Assembly: GCA_003024985.2 (NCBI GenBank) | Contig: PXIH01S0006083.1 | DNA length: 13,520 nucleotides | From: Euperipatoides rowelli | Lineage: Eukaryota; Onychophora; Udeonychophora; Euonychophora; Peripatopsidae | Direction: 5' to 3' (one strand) | Shown: positions 1-8,569 of the stretch, in pieces | Layout: each line of letters opens with the position of its first letter | Position numbering within the stretch: position 1 is the stretch's first letter | Program-made: the position numbers and the translations under genes | The notes under the pieces: model-generated | The model's input: only the letters and a program-made list of their open reading frames with translations | Told to the model about the DNA's origin: nothing | Database searches by the model: none

Positions 1-179
1 CGCCAGTATAATATTCAGTAAAAGTTAATATGTGGTACATAGTGTGTAGAGCAATAAAAAGATGGCTGCATGTTAGTTTTATCAAAAGAGCGCCAAACTG
101 TGTACCCAGTATGCTTAGCGCGAGTGTGACCATGCATACAGAGTGTGGCCTATTTATTTATTTAAGTAAAGAACACTAC

Positions 180-484
180 AGCTTATTAGATTTCTTGTTG
201 GAAAAAAAGTTTGTTCCAAGTGATTTCTAGCCCAACAAGGGTGCGTAATCTTTCAATGTCTATTAGATGTTCTTATATTGAACGATCCAGACATCATACG
301 AAATATATACTATTCCCCACCAATTTTGAAAAGTGGCCACCTAGTGTTAGAATTTGAGCTTGAACTATATATGAAAACTCCTAACACTATTAAATCTGAT
401 TCTAGATGTGACTTTTTAAATATTAATACCCAAGAGATGCAAATCCAATTAAATAATATTGATTTTGCAAGACAATTCAATTGA
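180..484 (+). pseudogene. LINE endonuclease domain, C-terminal end (broken)
   Basis: This is the last part of an exonuclease-endonuclease-phosphatase (EEP/APE-like) domain, which in intact LINEs nicks the target DNA. Visible pieces are LLDFLLEKK (from about 186), then after a shift in an A-run SLFQVISSPTR (to about 240), then after another shift LNDPDIIRNIYYSPP. The usual catalytic motif near the domain end is S-D-H. Here it reads S-G-H at about 337-345, so an acid residue is lost. Two frame changes within about 80 bases show that the domain is dead. The frame continues to a stop at 482-484. Confidence 0.75.
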
Positions 485-859
485 CTTAGACCAACATTAC
501 TCTACAAATATTGGGAAAATAAAAAAATTATTGGACAAATTTACTCCTAAAAAATACTATAAGATATATAAAAATAGATATCCAAGTTGGATTAACAGAG
601 AACTTATTAACATGAAAAGGGAAAAACGAAAAGCCTTTAAACACTATCGGACTCTAAAAACAGAAGATTCGTACCTAGATTATAAAATGTTGAGAAATAG
701 GGTGGTAGCACTTTCACGCAAAAATAAGCTAAACTCTGACCTGAAATTGCTAAATCAAATTAAGATTGATAAAAAATAGTTTAAACATTACAACATTACA
801 AAAAAAAGGATGTATATAATATTGATTATACTAAGGTCAATGGAAAACAGATTACCAAC

Positions 860-2145
860 ATGCTTGATATCATCAACAATTTTGCTGAATACTATAATCC
901 ACAGGCTAACCAACATATTTCCTTTTTAAGAAATACTAAACAGACAGAACAAAATGACTTGATGATTGAAAGAGAAGTTATTTCTGAGATAATTAAAAAC
1001 TTAAAAAACACAAATACAGTGGGAACTGATGGCATACCAAACTCAGTTATTAAACTTTTTCCCGATTTCTTAGAATTTATATGGTATATGTTGAATGAAT
1101 CACTTAGAGTAGGATCTGTACCAAAATTTTGGAAAGAAACACTAATATTACCAAAACATAAGGGAGGAAATATGTCTACAATATCAAACTATCATCCAAT
1201 TAGTCAAACCAATGCTATAGCAAAAATAGTGGAAAAAAACATTTTGCATTACATTACAAATTGGATAGCCAATTAAATGATAACATGGTTTTAGAGCTGA
1301 GCATTCTTGCGAAACTTGTCTCATAACCTGTATAGATGATTGGTCATATGCCAGAGATAATGGAAATAAAATGGGTTTTGTGTTTTTTGACTTGCACAAA
1401 GCTTTTGACATGATCCCTATTGAAGGTTTATTACAAAAACTGCATGACGGTAACTTCTCATCAACTTTGATAAATTGGCTGAATGACTTTCTAACGATAA
1501 TACCTAATTGGGTTCTTATAGATAATGTCCTCTCCAATGCTAAATTCAGTAGCCAAGGCCTTTCTCAGGGGGCAGTTTTGTCCGCCCCCCCCCCTCTTTA
1601 ACTATTATATTGCAGGGCTACACTCTTCAACTATAGCAAATTTAACCAGTTATGCGGATGATATCTGTATGTACAGAATACTGAACTCTAGTAAAGATGT
1701 GACTGCTTTGCAAGGAGAAGTCGATCAAATGACAGACTGGATGATGAGGAATGGTTTAAAATTTAATATTTCCAAATGTAACATAATGATTTTAGGACAG
1801 ACCGACTTTGAAGTTGACATTAAAATTAACGATATATCCCCTACTAAAATAAAAAGATACAAAGAATTGGGAATAGTAATTGATGATCGCTTGACCTTTT
1901 CCGGTCATGTCGATACACTCATAGTCAAACTAAATAGATCACTACATATGATTACAAATGCATTTGCTCTTTTTAATATAGATGCGTTTGTGGCTACATA
2001 TAAGAGCTTTATGCAGCCTCTAATAGATCACTGTAGTATAGCATACTACTTGATCAATTTGACTGATCATAGAAGATTAAACCAATGTTTCAGAAGAATT
2101 ACAAAAAAAGTAATCGAATTACAAGATAAATCATACTCCGAATGA
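860..2145 (+). pseudogene. LINE reverse transcriptase domain (frameshifted)
   Basis: This is the RT core of the 180-2471 element. The first frame (860-1276) has GTDGIPNSVIK (from about 1022; usual K..G.DGI..) and NYHPIS, matching the common NYRPIS. It breaks near 1276. The next frame gives HGFRAEHSCET (from about 1284) and motif A FFDLHKAFD, with the catalytic Asp codon at 1389-1391. Motif B reads SQGAVLS just before a run of ten C at 1585-1594, where the frame changes again. The third frame then holds LFNYYI, the catalytic YADD box at 1651-1662, and the thumb motif YKELGIVIDDRLTFSGH. All three catalytic aspartates therefore survive, although the reading frame does not. A lysine/arginine-rich linker (459-779, with PSWINRELINMKREKRKAF) precedes the domain, as in related elements. 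Confidence 0.88.
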
Positions 2146-2756
2146 CTACAAATACTAAAACCATATAAAATAATAACCCCAATGCAAAGGAAACTTAGGG
2201 GGGATCTCATATTCACATTTATAAAGGTTGTCATCAAGAAAAATGAATCAATGCTTTTTCATTTTGCCCATTCTGGACGTACAAGGGGACACAATTGGAA
2301 ACTAACTCATGAAAGTACTAAATCAAGACCAAGAGCTTCATTTCTAACCGAGTATTTATGTTATGGAATAATCTGCCAACTGCACTACTCGAAGTAGAAA
2401 GTCATAACGGCTTTAAAAATGCTCTGGATATTTATTTGGGATCCAACTGCTATTTCAACAGTCTAGTGTAATTTTACTGAGAGTGTAAAAGTCTATTGAT
2501 TTGTGTCACTTTAACACTTATCACTAATTCTAAGATGATGTGGATCGTTTTGCTGATTGGTGTCATCTTTAATTTATTTAGACAGAAGAGTTAAGTCAAA
2601 GTTTGACTTTTATCACAACAAATAGTAAAGTGCACACTGAAATATACAATTTAAACATAGTAACAAATAACAAAGTCTCTAGCTACTGAGATGCAGCAAA
2701 TTATGCACTAAAAAACAAATAAAGCAAAAATTGAATGTTTTTTAAAAATTAGAATA

Positions 2757-3485
2757 TTAATACAAAAGTGACAATATTGATCTATAAATATTATCTAAGA
2801 CATTATTAATCGGAATTTCATTAAACTGTTCATTGTCTAGAAGATAATTATCTTGATTTCTTTTAACACTAGTATAAGATTGATGTATAAGCAAGTTATA
2901 AGGTAGATTGTTCCAAAGTTCGATTCTGCGGTTAAAAATATTGTCACAAGATTTTTGTGATTTATTGTGGGATAATGGACATAAGTCCTTTTAGATTTTT
3001 AAGTCTATCACTATAGGCTATTTCATTTGATAGAAACCATTAATATGTTTAATAAATGCTCTATATCTTTTTTCCATTTTCACTAAATCTTCTTTGTTAG
3101 AAAACCAGATAGTAGAGATAGCATACTCTAAGATAGGTTTTTTATAGGCTACTGTATGTAGTATAGAGGATTTTAAAAGACTTGGGAGAGATGTATTTAA
3201 AATAATGTTTTATATAACCGAATGTTTGATTAGCTTTTTTATTATAGTGCTGATGTGAATGCCATAAGTAAAGTGAGACGATTAATTATCAATTACAACA
3301 CCAAGGTCTATATAGAAATCACAGTTAAAAATTTTTGTAGTTCCGAATCTCCAATCTTGTAAGAATTCTGAATGTTTTTGGAATAGATGGATAGATATTT
3401 AGTTTTGTTCTAATTGGCAGAGAGAGGGGTTTTTTTTCAAACCAAAGTAAAATTAGGTCAATGTCAGACTGTAGTATCAGAGTCA
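2757..3485 (-). mobile_element. LINE fragment: RT thumb and C-terminal tail, antisense
   Basis: Reading the minus strand from about 3485 down to 2757 gives the C-terminal half of a second LINE polyprotein. LQSDIDLILLWFEKK starts near 3474. KTKYLSIYSK follows, after a stop that breaks SAN-NKTKYL. Then come a DLGVVIDN motif, a HYFKYISPKSFKILY-like stretch, LEYAISTIW and FNRRIELWNNLP. The tail ends INNVLDNIYRSILSLLY with a stop at 2757-2759. Several frame changes and internal stops are present. Its end faces the end of the + strand copy at 2471, so the two fragments lie tail to tail with about 285 bases of AT-rich, unassigned DNA between them. That spacer holds a short palindrome, AAGTCAAAGTTTGACTT, near 2593-2609. 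Confidence 0.8.
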
Positions 3486-3621
3486 ATTGGATTTATTCAA
3501 TGTTGGGAATAAAAAAGCGACTAATTTTTACTATCTTAATCAATCTCCGATTAACAAAGTCACATTTCATAAGGATTTGGGTGAAATCTTTGATTAAAAA
3601 TTTACATTCTCATATGCAGAC
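3472..3621 (+). mobile_element. Short LINE fragment (RT thumb), sense
   Basis: One frame from 3496 to 3621 reads FNVGNKKATNFYYLNQ, then KVTFHKDLGEIFD, a stop, and KFTFSYAD. This is the segment of a CR1/jockey-like RT just after the palm, usually ending in a LGVIID-LTFS-HI pattern. Upstream, the same frame gives QSQLDLF (3478-3498), which looks like the LQ-DLD motif joined to the FN motif with the intervening stretch deleted. It abuts the antisense fragment ending near 3485. The match is short and stops abruptly after 3621, so this is a truncated or rearranged piece. Confidence 0.6.
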
Positions 3622-3742
3622 TTTCCAACTGAAAGTTTATTTATTCAAAATATATAGGGCTAACTAATTTTATTACAAAAAAATGGGAAGACTCCAGTTT
3701 ATGTGCCCCCTAATATGGTCCAAACACAACTGACGTTGTATT

Positions 3743-3842
3743 AAATAAAACACTGATCGAATGCAGAAAGGATGATTAGCTTATATAAAACATATTTTAG
3801 CTAAACCCTTCATCCTTTCTTCATTCAATCAGTGTTTTATTT
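3743..3842. repeat. Strong hairpin: 33-bp inverted repeat with 34-nt loop
   Basis: Arms 3743-3775 and 3810-3842 pair at 31 of 33 positions (mismatches at C/T after CTGAT and C/A after GAATG). The core is AAATAAAACACTGAT and its complement. The loop itself contains a second inverted pair, TTAGCT (3776-3781) and AGCTAA, so most of the 100 nt can fold. It sits inside the 3685-4209 unit. A foldback transposon remnant is the simplest reading. A small-RNA precursor is possible but unsupported. Confidence 0.8.
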
Positions 3843-3843
3843 T

Positions 3844-3960
3844 TTTTAATAATAATAATACACTTTATTGCTAAAGAAATTCTTGTGCAAAGTGCTACAA
3901 TTGGTTAAATACTGTACATGTAAAATGAAATAAATATAAAAAAACAAACAGAACTCGTAC
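3844..3960 (-). mobile_element. Probable LINE 3' tail with AAT/ATT microsatellite, antisense
   Basis: On the minus strand this reads as an AT-rich 3' end with CAATAAAGTG followed by TATTATTATTATT; on the + strand the microsatellite is (AAT)4 at 3848-3860. Many invertebrate LINEs end in a simple trinucleotide repeat placed just after a polyadenylation-like motif. A similar ending occurs at 9704-9730. The inner boundary is not visible and the call rests on this ending alone. Confidence 0.35.
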
Positions 3961-4327
3961 TCTGATATAAAATCTAACATTACGACTAAAGTTATAACAA
4001 TACATAACAGTAACATAATCAATCCCAAATAACTCAAACAAAACCCATTATAATTCTCACTATGTCAACAACCTTAAAAACTCAATATAATCTTCCATTT
4101 TAACACCTCTCCATCCTCTAAAATTTATACAATGCATTATTAATATAATCATGTCTCTAAAGAATTAGAATTGTGTTATACTGGGGGGCACGTAAACTCG
4201 AGTCGTCCCAAAAAAAATTATAAATTAAGTTGGTAAAAAATCTGAACCAAAAAACAATAAGAAATGAAATGAAAAATTATATAATAAATCATTATAAACT
4301 ACAATCACTAGGCCTACTGTTTAGTTT

Positions 4328-5110
4328 ATATTATTGACTTCTGTGCCTTGTAAACTTATGGAGCATAGCTTATAGTCTTGAAAAATCTCTGATAATTTTC
4401 TAAGAAATGATTTGTTCATGAAACATCAATATGGATTTAAACAGAACTCTTCCACTGAGCTGTTATTGGTGAATATGGCGTACGAACTGACAGGGTTTGG
4501 GAGAATTGGGTGTGTATATTTGGTCAGTATAGTCTTATGAAGGTTTTTGATCATAAAGATCACAATCTATTATGAACTTGTTTGTTACGATATTACTGGG
4601 AATATTCTTGACTGGATTTCATCTTTCCTTATAGTAGGATGCAGTTTGTAGAAATAGATGGGGAAAGATCTGAAAATATTGCCATTAGTTCTTGAGGCCC
4701 TGTAGGTTCAGTGTTGGGGCCTATATTGTTTATCATTAATACAAATGATTTACCAGGTAATTTGGAAAATAATATTATGTTTTCAGACGGTTGTGGATTA
4801 TATGGAGAGAGAGTTGACTTTGAGTCAAAATTCCTTTCAACATGACCTTGATAAAATAGGTAATTGATGGTGTATGATGATGCAGCCAAAGAAACAGGTC
4901 AAAAATCAAAAGTGATTTATTAGTGTCAGAATCAGAGAATCTATAGTTTTAATGACATAAATTTGCATAAAGTTAAAGAGATTAAGTATTTGGGAGTTAC
5001 CATAACAGATGAGCTTGTATGGGATAGACAGATTGAATCAAAGCAAACAAATTAATAAAATTGATAAAGTCCAAAGACTTAAGGGTGATTGACCACATGA
5101 AAAAGCATAG
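4328..5110 (+). mobile_element. Heavily decayed LINE RT fragment, sense
   Basis: A third RT copy is recognisable through motif order despite many stops and shifts. ILLTSVPCKLMEH starts at 4328 (usual RPISLTSV-CK-LEH). HQYGFKQNSSTELLLV follows near 4417-4470, then KVFDHKDHNLL (motif A region, with the catalytic position eroded). Next come QFVEIDGERSENIAISS and GPVGSVLGPILFII (motif B region, about 4695-4740), NDLPGNLENN, and MFSDGCGLYGE where the YADD box should be (about 4779-4800). Last is IKYLGVTITDELVWDRQI at about 4981-5035. The YADD box is replaced by FSDG, so the copy is catalytically dead. It diverges more from the consensus than the 180-2471 copy, which suggests that it is older or belongs to another subfamily. 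A possible trace (IDKVQRLKGD) ends near 5090. Confidence 0.78.
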
Positions 5111-5714
5111 TGTTCTGCTTTTAAGTACCAAAAGAGATGAGAACCAATTGGTGAAGGTCTGGCTTAACTAAATAAAGAAATAAATTGTTTATCTAATATG
5201 AATAAACTAGCACTACAAAAGACCTTGAAGACCATTTTTTATTATTTATTTAGATAATGTGAAAATCAATTGGACCTGCATATTACACCTTGGCTTTATT
5301 ATGTCAATGATATATCTTTCCTATATCTGATAATGAAATTCAGTTTTATGATGTTATAATGTTTAGCTACAAGATTTTAGGTTAATGTAATGTTTACGAG
5401 ATTTTAGCTTAAACAAGAGGTTTCACGTTTTCATAAAACTTTGTAGGCCTAATAGGTTATCTTAAATCAAATTATCTAACCAGGCTTACAATTTTTTTTT
5501 TTTAAAAAAAAAAGCCACTTGTACCTTGGATCAGTTATCTCCAAATTTCATTTGTCCAAAAATATGGATTTTTATTTTGTTCATATGTAGGGTATTGCTT
5601 TCATACACTAACACCAAAAAAAAAAAATTGGGTGATGAGGAGGAATCCAGTATAAATTTGGTCAATCCAAGTTTATGAAATAATTTAAAGTAGCCTATAC
5701 AACAATTTATATTT
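5111..5714. other. Unassigned AT-rich DNA with T12A10 run
   Basis: I see no gene here. The first hundred bases may be the last decayed part of the LINE fragment to the left (a weak NKLALQKTLK stretch near 5204-5230). A homopolymer palindrome, twelve T followed by ten A, sits at 5492-5513, and an A-run lies near 5618-5628. Confidence 0.5.
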
Positions 5715-6112
5715 TTACATATAATTATGAGTGTAAAAATCTTGATCCATAGTGAGAAAAGTATCTAAATTATTTTTAAAGCTGTTTAGTGTGGTTGATA
5801 AAACTATCTATGGATGTTTTCCATAGTCTCACATTTCAATGGAAAAATGTTTTGTTACGTCTAGTAGAAGATCTGAATTCTGTATGTATGGTCATTGATG
5901 CCCTCAAAGTTTATGATGTTGTGGAACGCTAAAAGTAATTAGAATTATTGCACTCTATAAAGACTAAATATGGTCTCCTCATATTATACATTGCATAGGA
6001 GAGATAATCCCTTGTAAACTTTAAGTCGTATATGGTATTGTAAAGGCCAAAATCCTGAAACAATTTTAGTCAATCTAGAAATGCTCTTTCAAGTAAGTCA
6101 ATATCTTTTTGT
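5715..6112 (-). mobile_element. LINE C-terminal fragment, antisense
   Basis: The minus strand gives DIDLLERAFLD (about 6106-6074), a QDFGLYNTIYDLKFTRDY-like stretch (usual L-YE-RLK-L-L), LSYAMYNMRRPYLVFI where related elements have a RR-RGDLI motif, and HTEFRSSTRRNKTFF. After that come VRLWKTSIDS and, following a one-base shift, VLSTTLNSFKNNLDTF, with a stop at 5715-5717. The motif order (DIDLLE, RLK, SSTRRNKTFF, LW, SFKN-LD) is that of the C-terminal tail of CR1/jockey-like polyproteins. Several stops and at least two shifts make it a pseudogene. It is less certain than the other fragments because no single motif is perfect. Confidence 0.62.
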
Positions 6113-6762
6113 AGGAAAAAAAAAAGCTATGCACCTAGTATTTTCAAAATATTTTGAACCTGGTGACTGTTTTACTATGAAACTGACCATATCCTTCATT
6201 ATGGTGAAGATAATAAGACTAGTTTGTACAATTTTTAAATTATTATGCACAATATATTTGTCACTTTTAATATTGATTAGGCTACATAAACTTCACATGT
6301 TGGTTGACATTGACATACCGGTATTTCAAGCTTTGTCTATAATGAATTTAGAGTGTCATCGTGAGGCCAAATTAACATGTTTTCACACAGGAAGTTCTTT
6401 ACATTTAAACTCAGGATGACATAAGGCATCCATATCCCAGTCCTTTTTTGGAAATGCAGAGGCCCATCCAAAACTGTCATATTGAAAAATGCAATTGGAA
6501 TGGATCTTTTTAAGTTAGCAAAAAAAAGATTAATAATAATATGAAATAAATGTATTCAAAAATTAGTACCGGTAATTTATTTAACATACTTCATTTATAA
6601 CTATATTTGTTAATTTTTGATTTTGGTTTTATTAATTTGGTTTAACTCATTATGCTTGCTTTAATATAATTTCTAAAACATCATTATTCATTTTAAAAAA
6701 ATTATTTGTTAAAAACAATTTTAGTGGAGTCTAAAATAATTATATATTATTTATTTTTACAG
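6113..6762. other. AT-rich intronic sequence before the first visible TMEM35-like exon
   Basis: I recognise no gene or repeat here apart from short T and A runs and two ACCGGTA words (near 6317 and 6569). An open frame at 6081-6419 has no recognisable motif and overlaps the antisense LINE. The last 30 bases form a polypyrimidine-rich acceptor region (TTATTTATTTTTACAG) for the exon at 6763. Confidence 0.5.
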
Positions 6763-6898
6763 AGAAAAAGTTTCATTAGATATGCCAAAGTATTTCCATT
6801 TGCCAAGACGTTAGGCTTCAAAGTTGCTCCAAAGACTTACCGCAAAACAGTTGGCTGGCTTGAAGTTTTGTGTGGATTGTGCTTATGTTTTGTTCCAG
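6763..6898 (+). CDS. TMEM35: TMEM35-family membrane protein, internal exon
   Basis: This exon encodes about 45 residues: a start RKSFIRYAKVFP, a short loop, and a membrane segment in GWLEVLCGLCLCFVP. The acceptor is TTTTTACAG ending at 6762 (phase 0). The donor is CCAG|GTAAAG with GT at 6899-6900 (phase 1). The pattern of aromatic/basic residues, then FP, then GxLEVxCGL and VP is that of the TMEM35 family (DoxX-like fold). TMEM35A (NACHO) sits in the endoplasmic reticulum and promotes assembly of nicotinic acetylcholine receptors. TMEM35B is a less studied paralogue. YAKVFP resembles TMEM35B, while the next exon's CRLII resembles TMEM35A, so I do not choose between them. The preceding exon, with the start codon and first membrane segment, was not found in 1-6762. 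Family evidence is from remembered sequence, not a search. Confidence 0.85.
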
Positions 6899-7089
6899 GT
6901 AAAGCAAAAATGCATTGTTTGTATAGCCAAATAATTAATAACATAACTATCAATTCTTTGGTTTTAATTTAGATATAAATTATTGTTCTGCAAATGGAAA
7001 TTTTGGATAGCCTAAAATTGCTTTTATAGTGGTAAATTAAACACTGTAGACCTGGTCTTTATCAGGTTTACTAAAAAGACTACTTACAG

Positions 7090-7745
7090 TTAAAGGTCAA
7101 ATGTAATGGATTTTTAAATTTTTATTATTATTGATTTTCAAAGATAATTACTAAAACAAAAAATTCCACTGGAAAAAAAATATTTTAATGCATAAAAAAA
7201 AGTTATTTAAAGATAAAATGAAGACTTTTGATATCCTCAGTCTGAGATTACAAATTGAAACTTTCACATTATTGGGGGTCTGAGATTAATTTAATGATGA
7301 AACAGTCTCTACAGCTGTTTTCTTTGTAATGATTTAACATGTAAATAGAGGTATGTTCAACTTGTATTAAAGGTCATTTTGATTTGATTAAAAAAAACAA
7401 ATTGGATCATAATAGCACAAAGGATGAATTTGATTATAATTTTTTACAAGTATTTAAACACTTAATCCATAGGATTTCCAGCTTTAAGCTGACAAAGATA
7501 GCAAATATTCTTTAGTTAAGTATAATAGCAAGCTGTATTCATTTCTAAACTATGACATTACAAAATATCTCCTGGTGTATAAAGTGGACAATGTTGTTTT
7601 AAGGGGGAGGAGCTAAAGACAATTATTTTAAAAATTAAATTGTAAATACGTAGCTATTTTTTTTAGTGGATGTTTTTTTTTAGTAAAAATCTATGAAAAT
7701 CAATAATAATAAAAATTTAAAAAATCCATTACATTTGACCTTTAA
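7090..7745. mobile_element. TTAA-flanked TIR element (Kolobok- or piggyBac-like MITE), 656 bp
   Basis: The first 81 bases (7090-7170) and last 81 (7665-7745) are near-perfect reverse complements over the outer 50 bases and still similar to about base 80. The outer ends read TTAAAGGTCAAATGTAATGG and its complement. The element is bordered by TTAA at 7090-7093 and 7742-7745, the target duplication expected for Kolobok or piggyBac insertions. The termini lack the CCYT start typical of piggyBac, so Kolobok-like fits better. A TA duplication (mariner-like) cannot be excluded, since TA lies within TTAA. The interior has no transposase frame, so this is non-autonomous. It also holds another AAAGGTCATTTTGA word near 7370. 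It lies in the intron of the TMEM35-like gene. Confidence 0.8.
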
Positions 7746-8299
7746 TGAAAAGCATGATTTATAATAATCACCTATAAGCATAAGTTAATCTAATTTTGTT
7801 TTAATTTAGCCAAATCAGAAATGTTTATAGAAAAGCAAATATGGTGTTCGTGGCTCCTTTTTTTTATCAATCACTCAGGAGCTGGCATTAAAAAAAAATT
7901 CATAGAACAGACATAAAAGTTGGTTTACACATTCATGAAATGCAGAAATGATCGAGTTGCTGTTTCCCTCCTTTTCTTAGTGTGCTTTCAAATATTCTGA
8001 AAGAAAGTTAATTTTCTTAGAATGAAAATTGTTTGTCAATATCTAGCATACTGTTTTAGTGAAAAGAGAATTGTTATACAAGGAATGAAGAACTTAAATG
8101 ATCTATTTAATTTGGTCACTCTTCCTTCCGATTAAATTAAAAAAATACAAAAGCTCGATTATGTTGTGAATCTGGGTGGGGGTTAAAACCAATATGATCA
8201 TATTTCTTTTTTGTATATTTAATATTTGATATTTTGTAAATTTGATTAGTAAAAATTGAATATCGTTATGGTAGTTAATATATACTGTATGGGTATATG
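7746..8299. other. AT-rich intron sequence, nothing recognised
   Basis: No coding motif, splice-flanked frame or clear repeat is visible. There are T-runs near 7858-7866 and an A-run near 7890-7898. An open frame on the minus strand (8103-8417) is only a by-product of the adjacent GC-rich element. Confidence 0.5.
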
Positions 8300-8451
8300 C
8301 AGGGCCCCCACAACCTAATTGGGGCCCTGGGACTGGAAATCCAGGCAGGGCCCTTATATATTTTTGCTTGTCCATACATGCCCCCACCCCTAGCCTTGGG
8401 ACTACAGCCCCAACCACTGAACCCCCCCCCCCTCCCCTTTATGGGACCCTG
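8300..8451. mobile_element. Short GC-rich hAT-like element (152 bp)
   Basis: A sharp GC-rich island in AT-rich DNA. The left end is CAGGGCCCCC (8300-8309) and the right end, read inward on the minus strand, is CAGGGTCCCA, agreeing at 8 of 10 positions. The eight bases outside each end are GGTATATG (8292-8299) and GGTGTTTG (8452-8459), agreeing at 6 of 8. An 8-bp duplication and CAGGG termini are typical of hAT transposons. The inside has further GGGCCC words (CAGGGCCCC pairs with GGGGCCCTG at 8322-8330) and a C-run near 8422-8432. No coding capacity is visible. It could instead be a fragment of a larger GC-rich repeat. Confidence 0.5.
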
Positions 8452-8569
8452 GGTGTTTGAGTATGAGCATACCAGAACCTCAATATGAGTTGTAGTTTGG
8501 TTCCTAAAATTTGCAATTCAAATCGATATAAATTTCCATTGGAATTCATTGAAATGTAAGAGATTGGTT

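Larger units (their letters stand above)
180..2471 (+). mobile_element. Decayed LINE (CR1/jockey-like non-LTR retrotransposon), longest copy in window
   Basis: This is a relic of the endonuclease/reverse-transcriptase polyprotein (ORF2) of a non-LTR retrotransposon. Read in several frames it gives, in order, the end of the endonuclease domain, a basic linker, the full RT finger-palm-thumb region, and the C-terminal tail with the RGH and LWNNLP motifs common in CR1/jockey-type elements. The 5' part of ORF2, any ORF1 and the 5' UTR are missing or lie left of the window. Intact elements copy their own RNA by target-primed reverse transcription. This copy cannot, because at least six frameshifts or stops break it (near 205, 265, 480, 778, 1276 and 1590, then again near 2145 and 2350). 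The last recognisable codons end in TAA at 2469-2471. Family assignment rests on motif recognition only. A related clade (L2 or Rex-like) remains possible. Confidence 0.88.
3685..4209. mobile_element. Imperfect terminal-inverted-repeat unit (~525 bp), class unknown
   Basis: The left arm 3685-3716 and the right arm 4178-4209 are reverse complements at 27 of 32 positions. The shared core is GGGA-GACTC-AGTTTA-GTGCCCCC. Short T- or A-rich stretches outside the arms extend the similarity weakly. The interior contains a strong 33-bp hairpin (3743-3842), an AAT microsatellite, and what looks like an antisense LINE tail. It may be a non-autonomous DNA transposon with a nested insertion, or two copies of a repeat in opposite orientation. 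I found no target-site duplication or transposase. Confidence 0.5.

Noticed and set aside
1184-1537. 117-codon antisense open frame
   Set aside because: It is the shadow of the reverse transcriptase on the opposite strand, whose motifs are clear.
4629-4889. 86-codon antisense open frame
   Set aside because: It is the complement of the decayed sense RT fragment at 4328-5110.
6178-6215. Possible donor after ATG (ATGGTGAAG) as the end of a TMEM35 first exon
   Set aside because: The upstream frame lacks the expected hydrophobic segment and the donor is weak.
6081-6419. 112-codon open frame on the + strand
   Set aside because: No recognisable domain. It overlaps the antisense LINE tail at its start and its composition matches the AT-rich surroundings.
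8103-8488. Two overlapping open frames (minus 8103-8417 and plus 8297-8488) rich in Pro and Gly
   Set aside because: They arise because the GC-rich hAT-like island lacks stop codons. Neither shows a domain.
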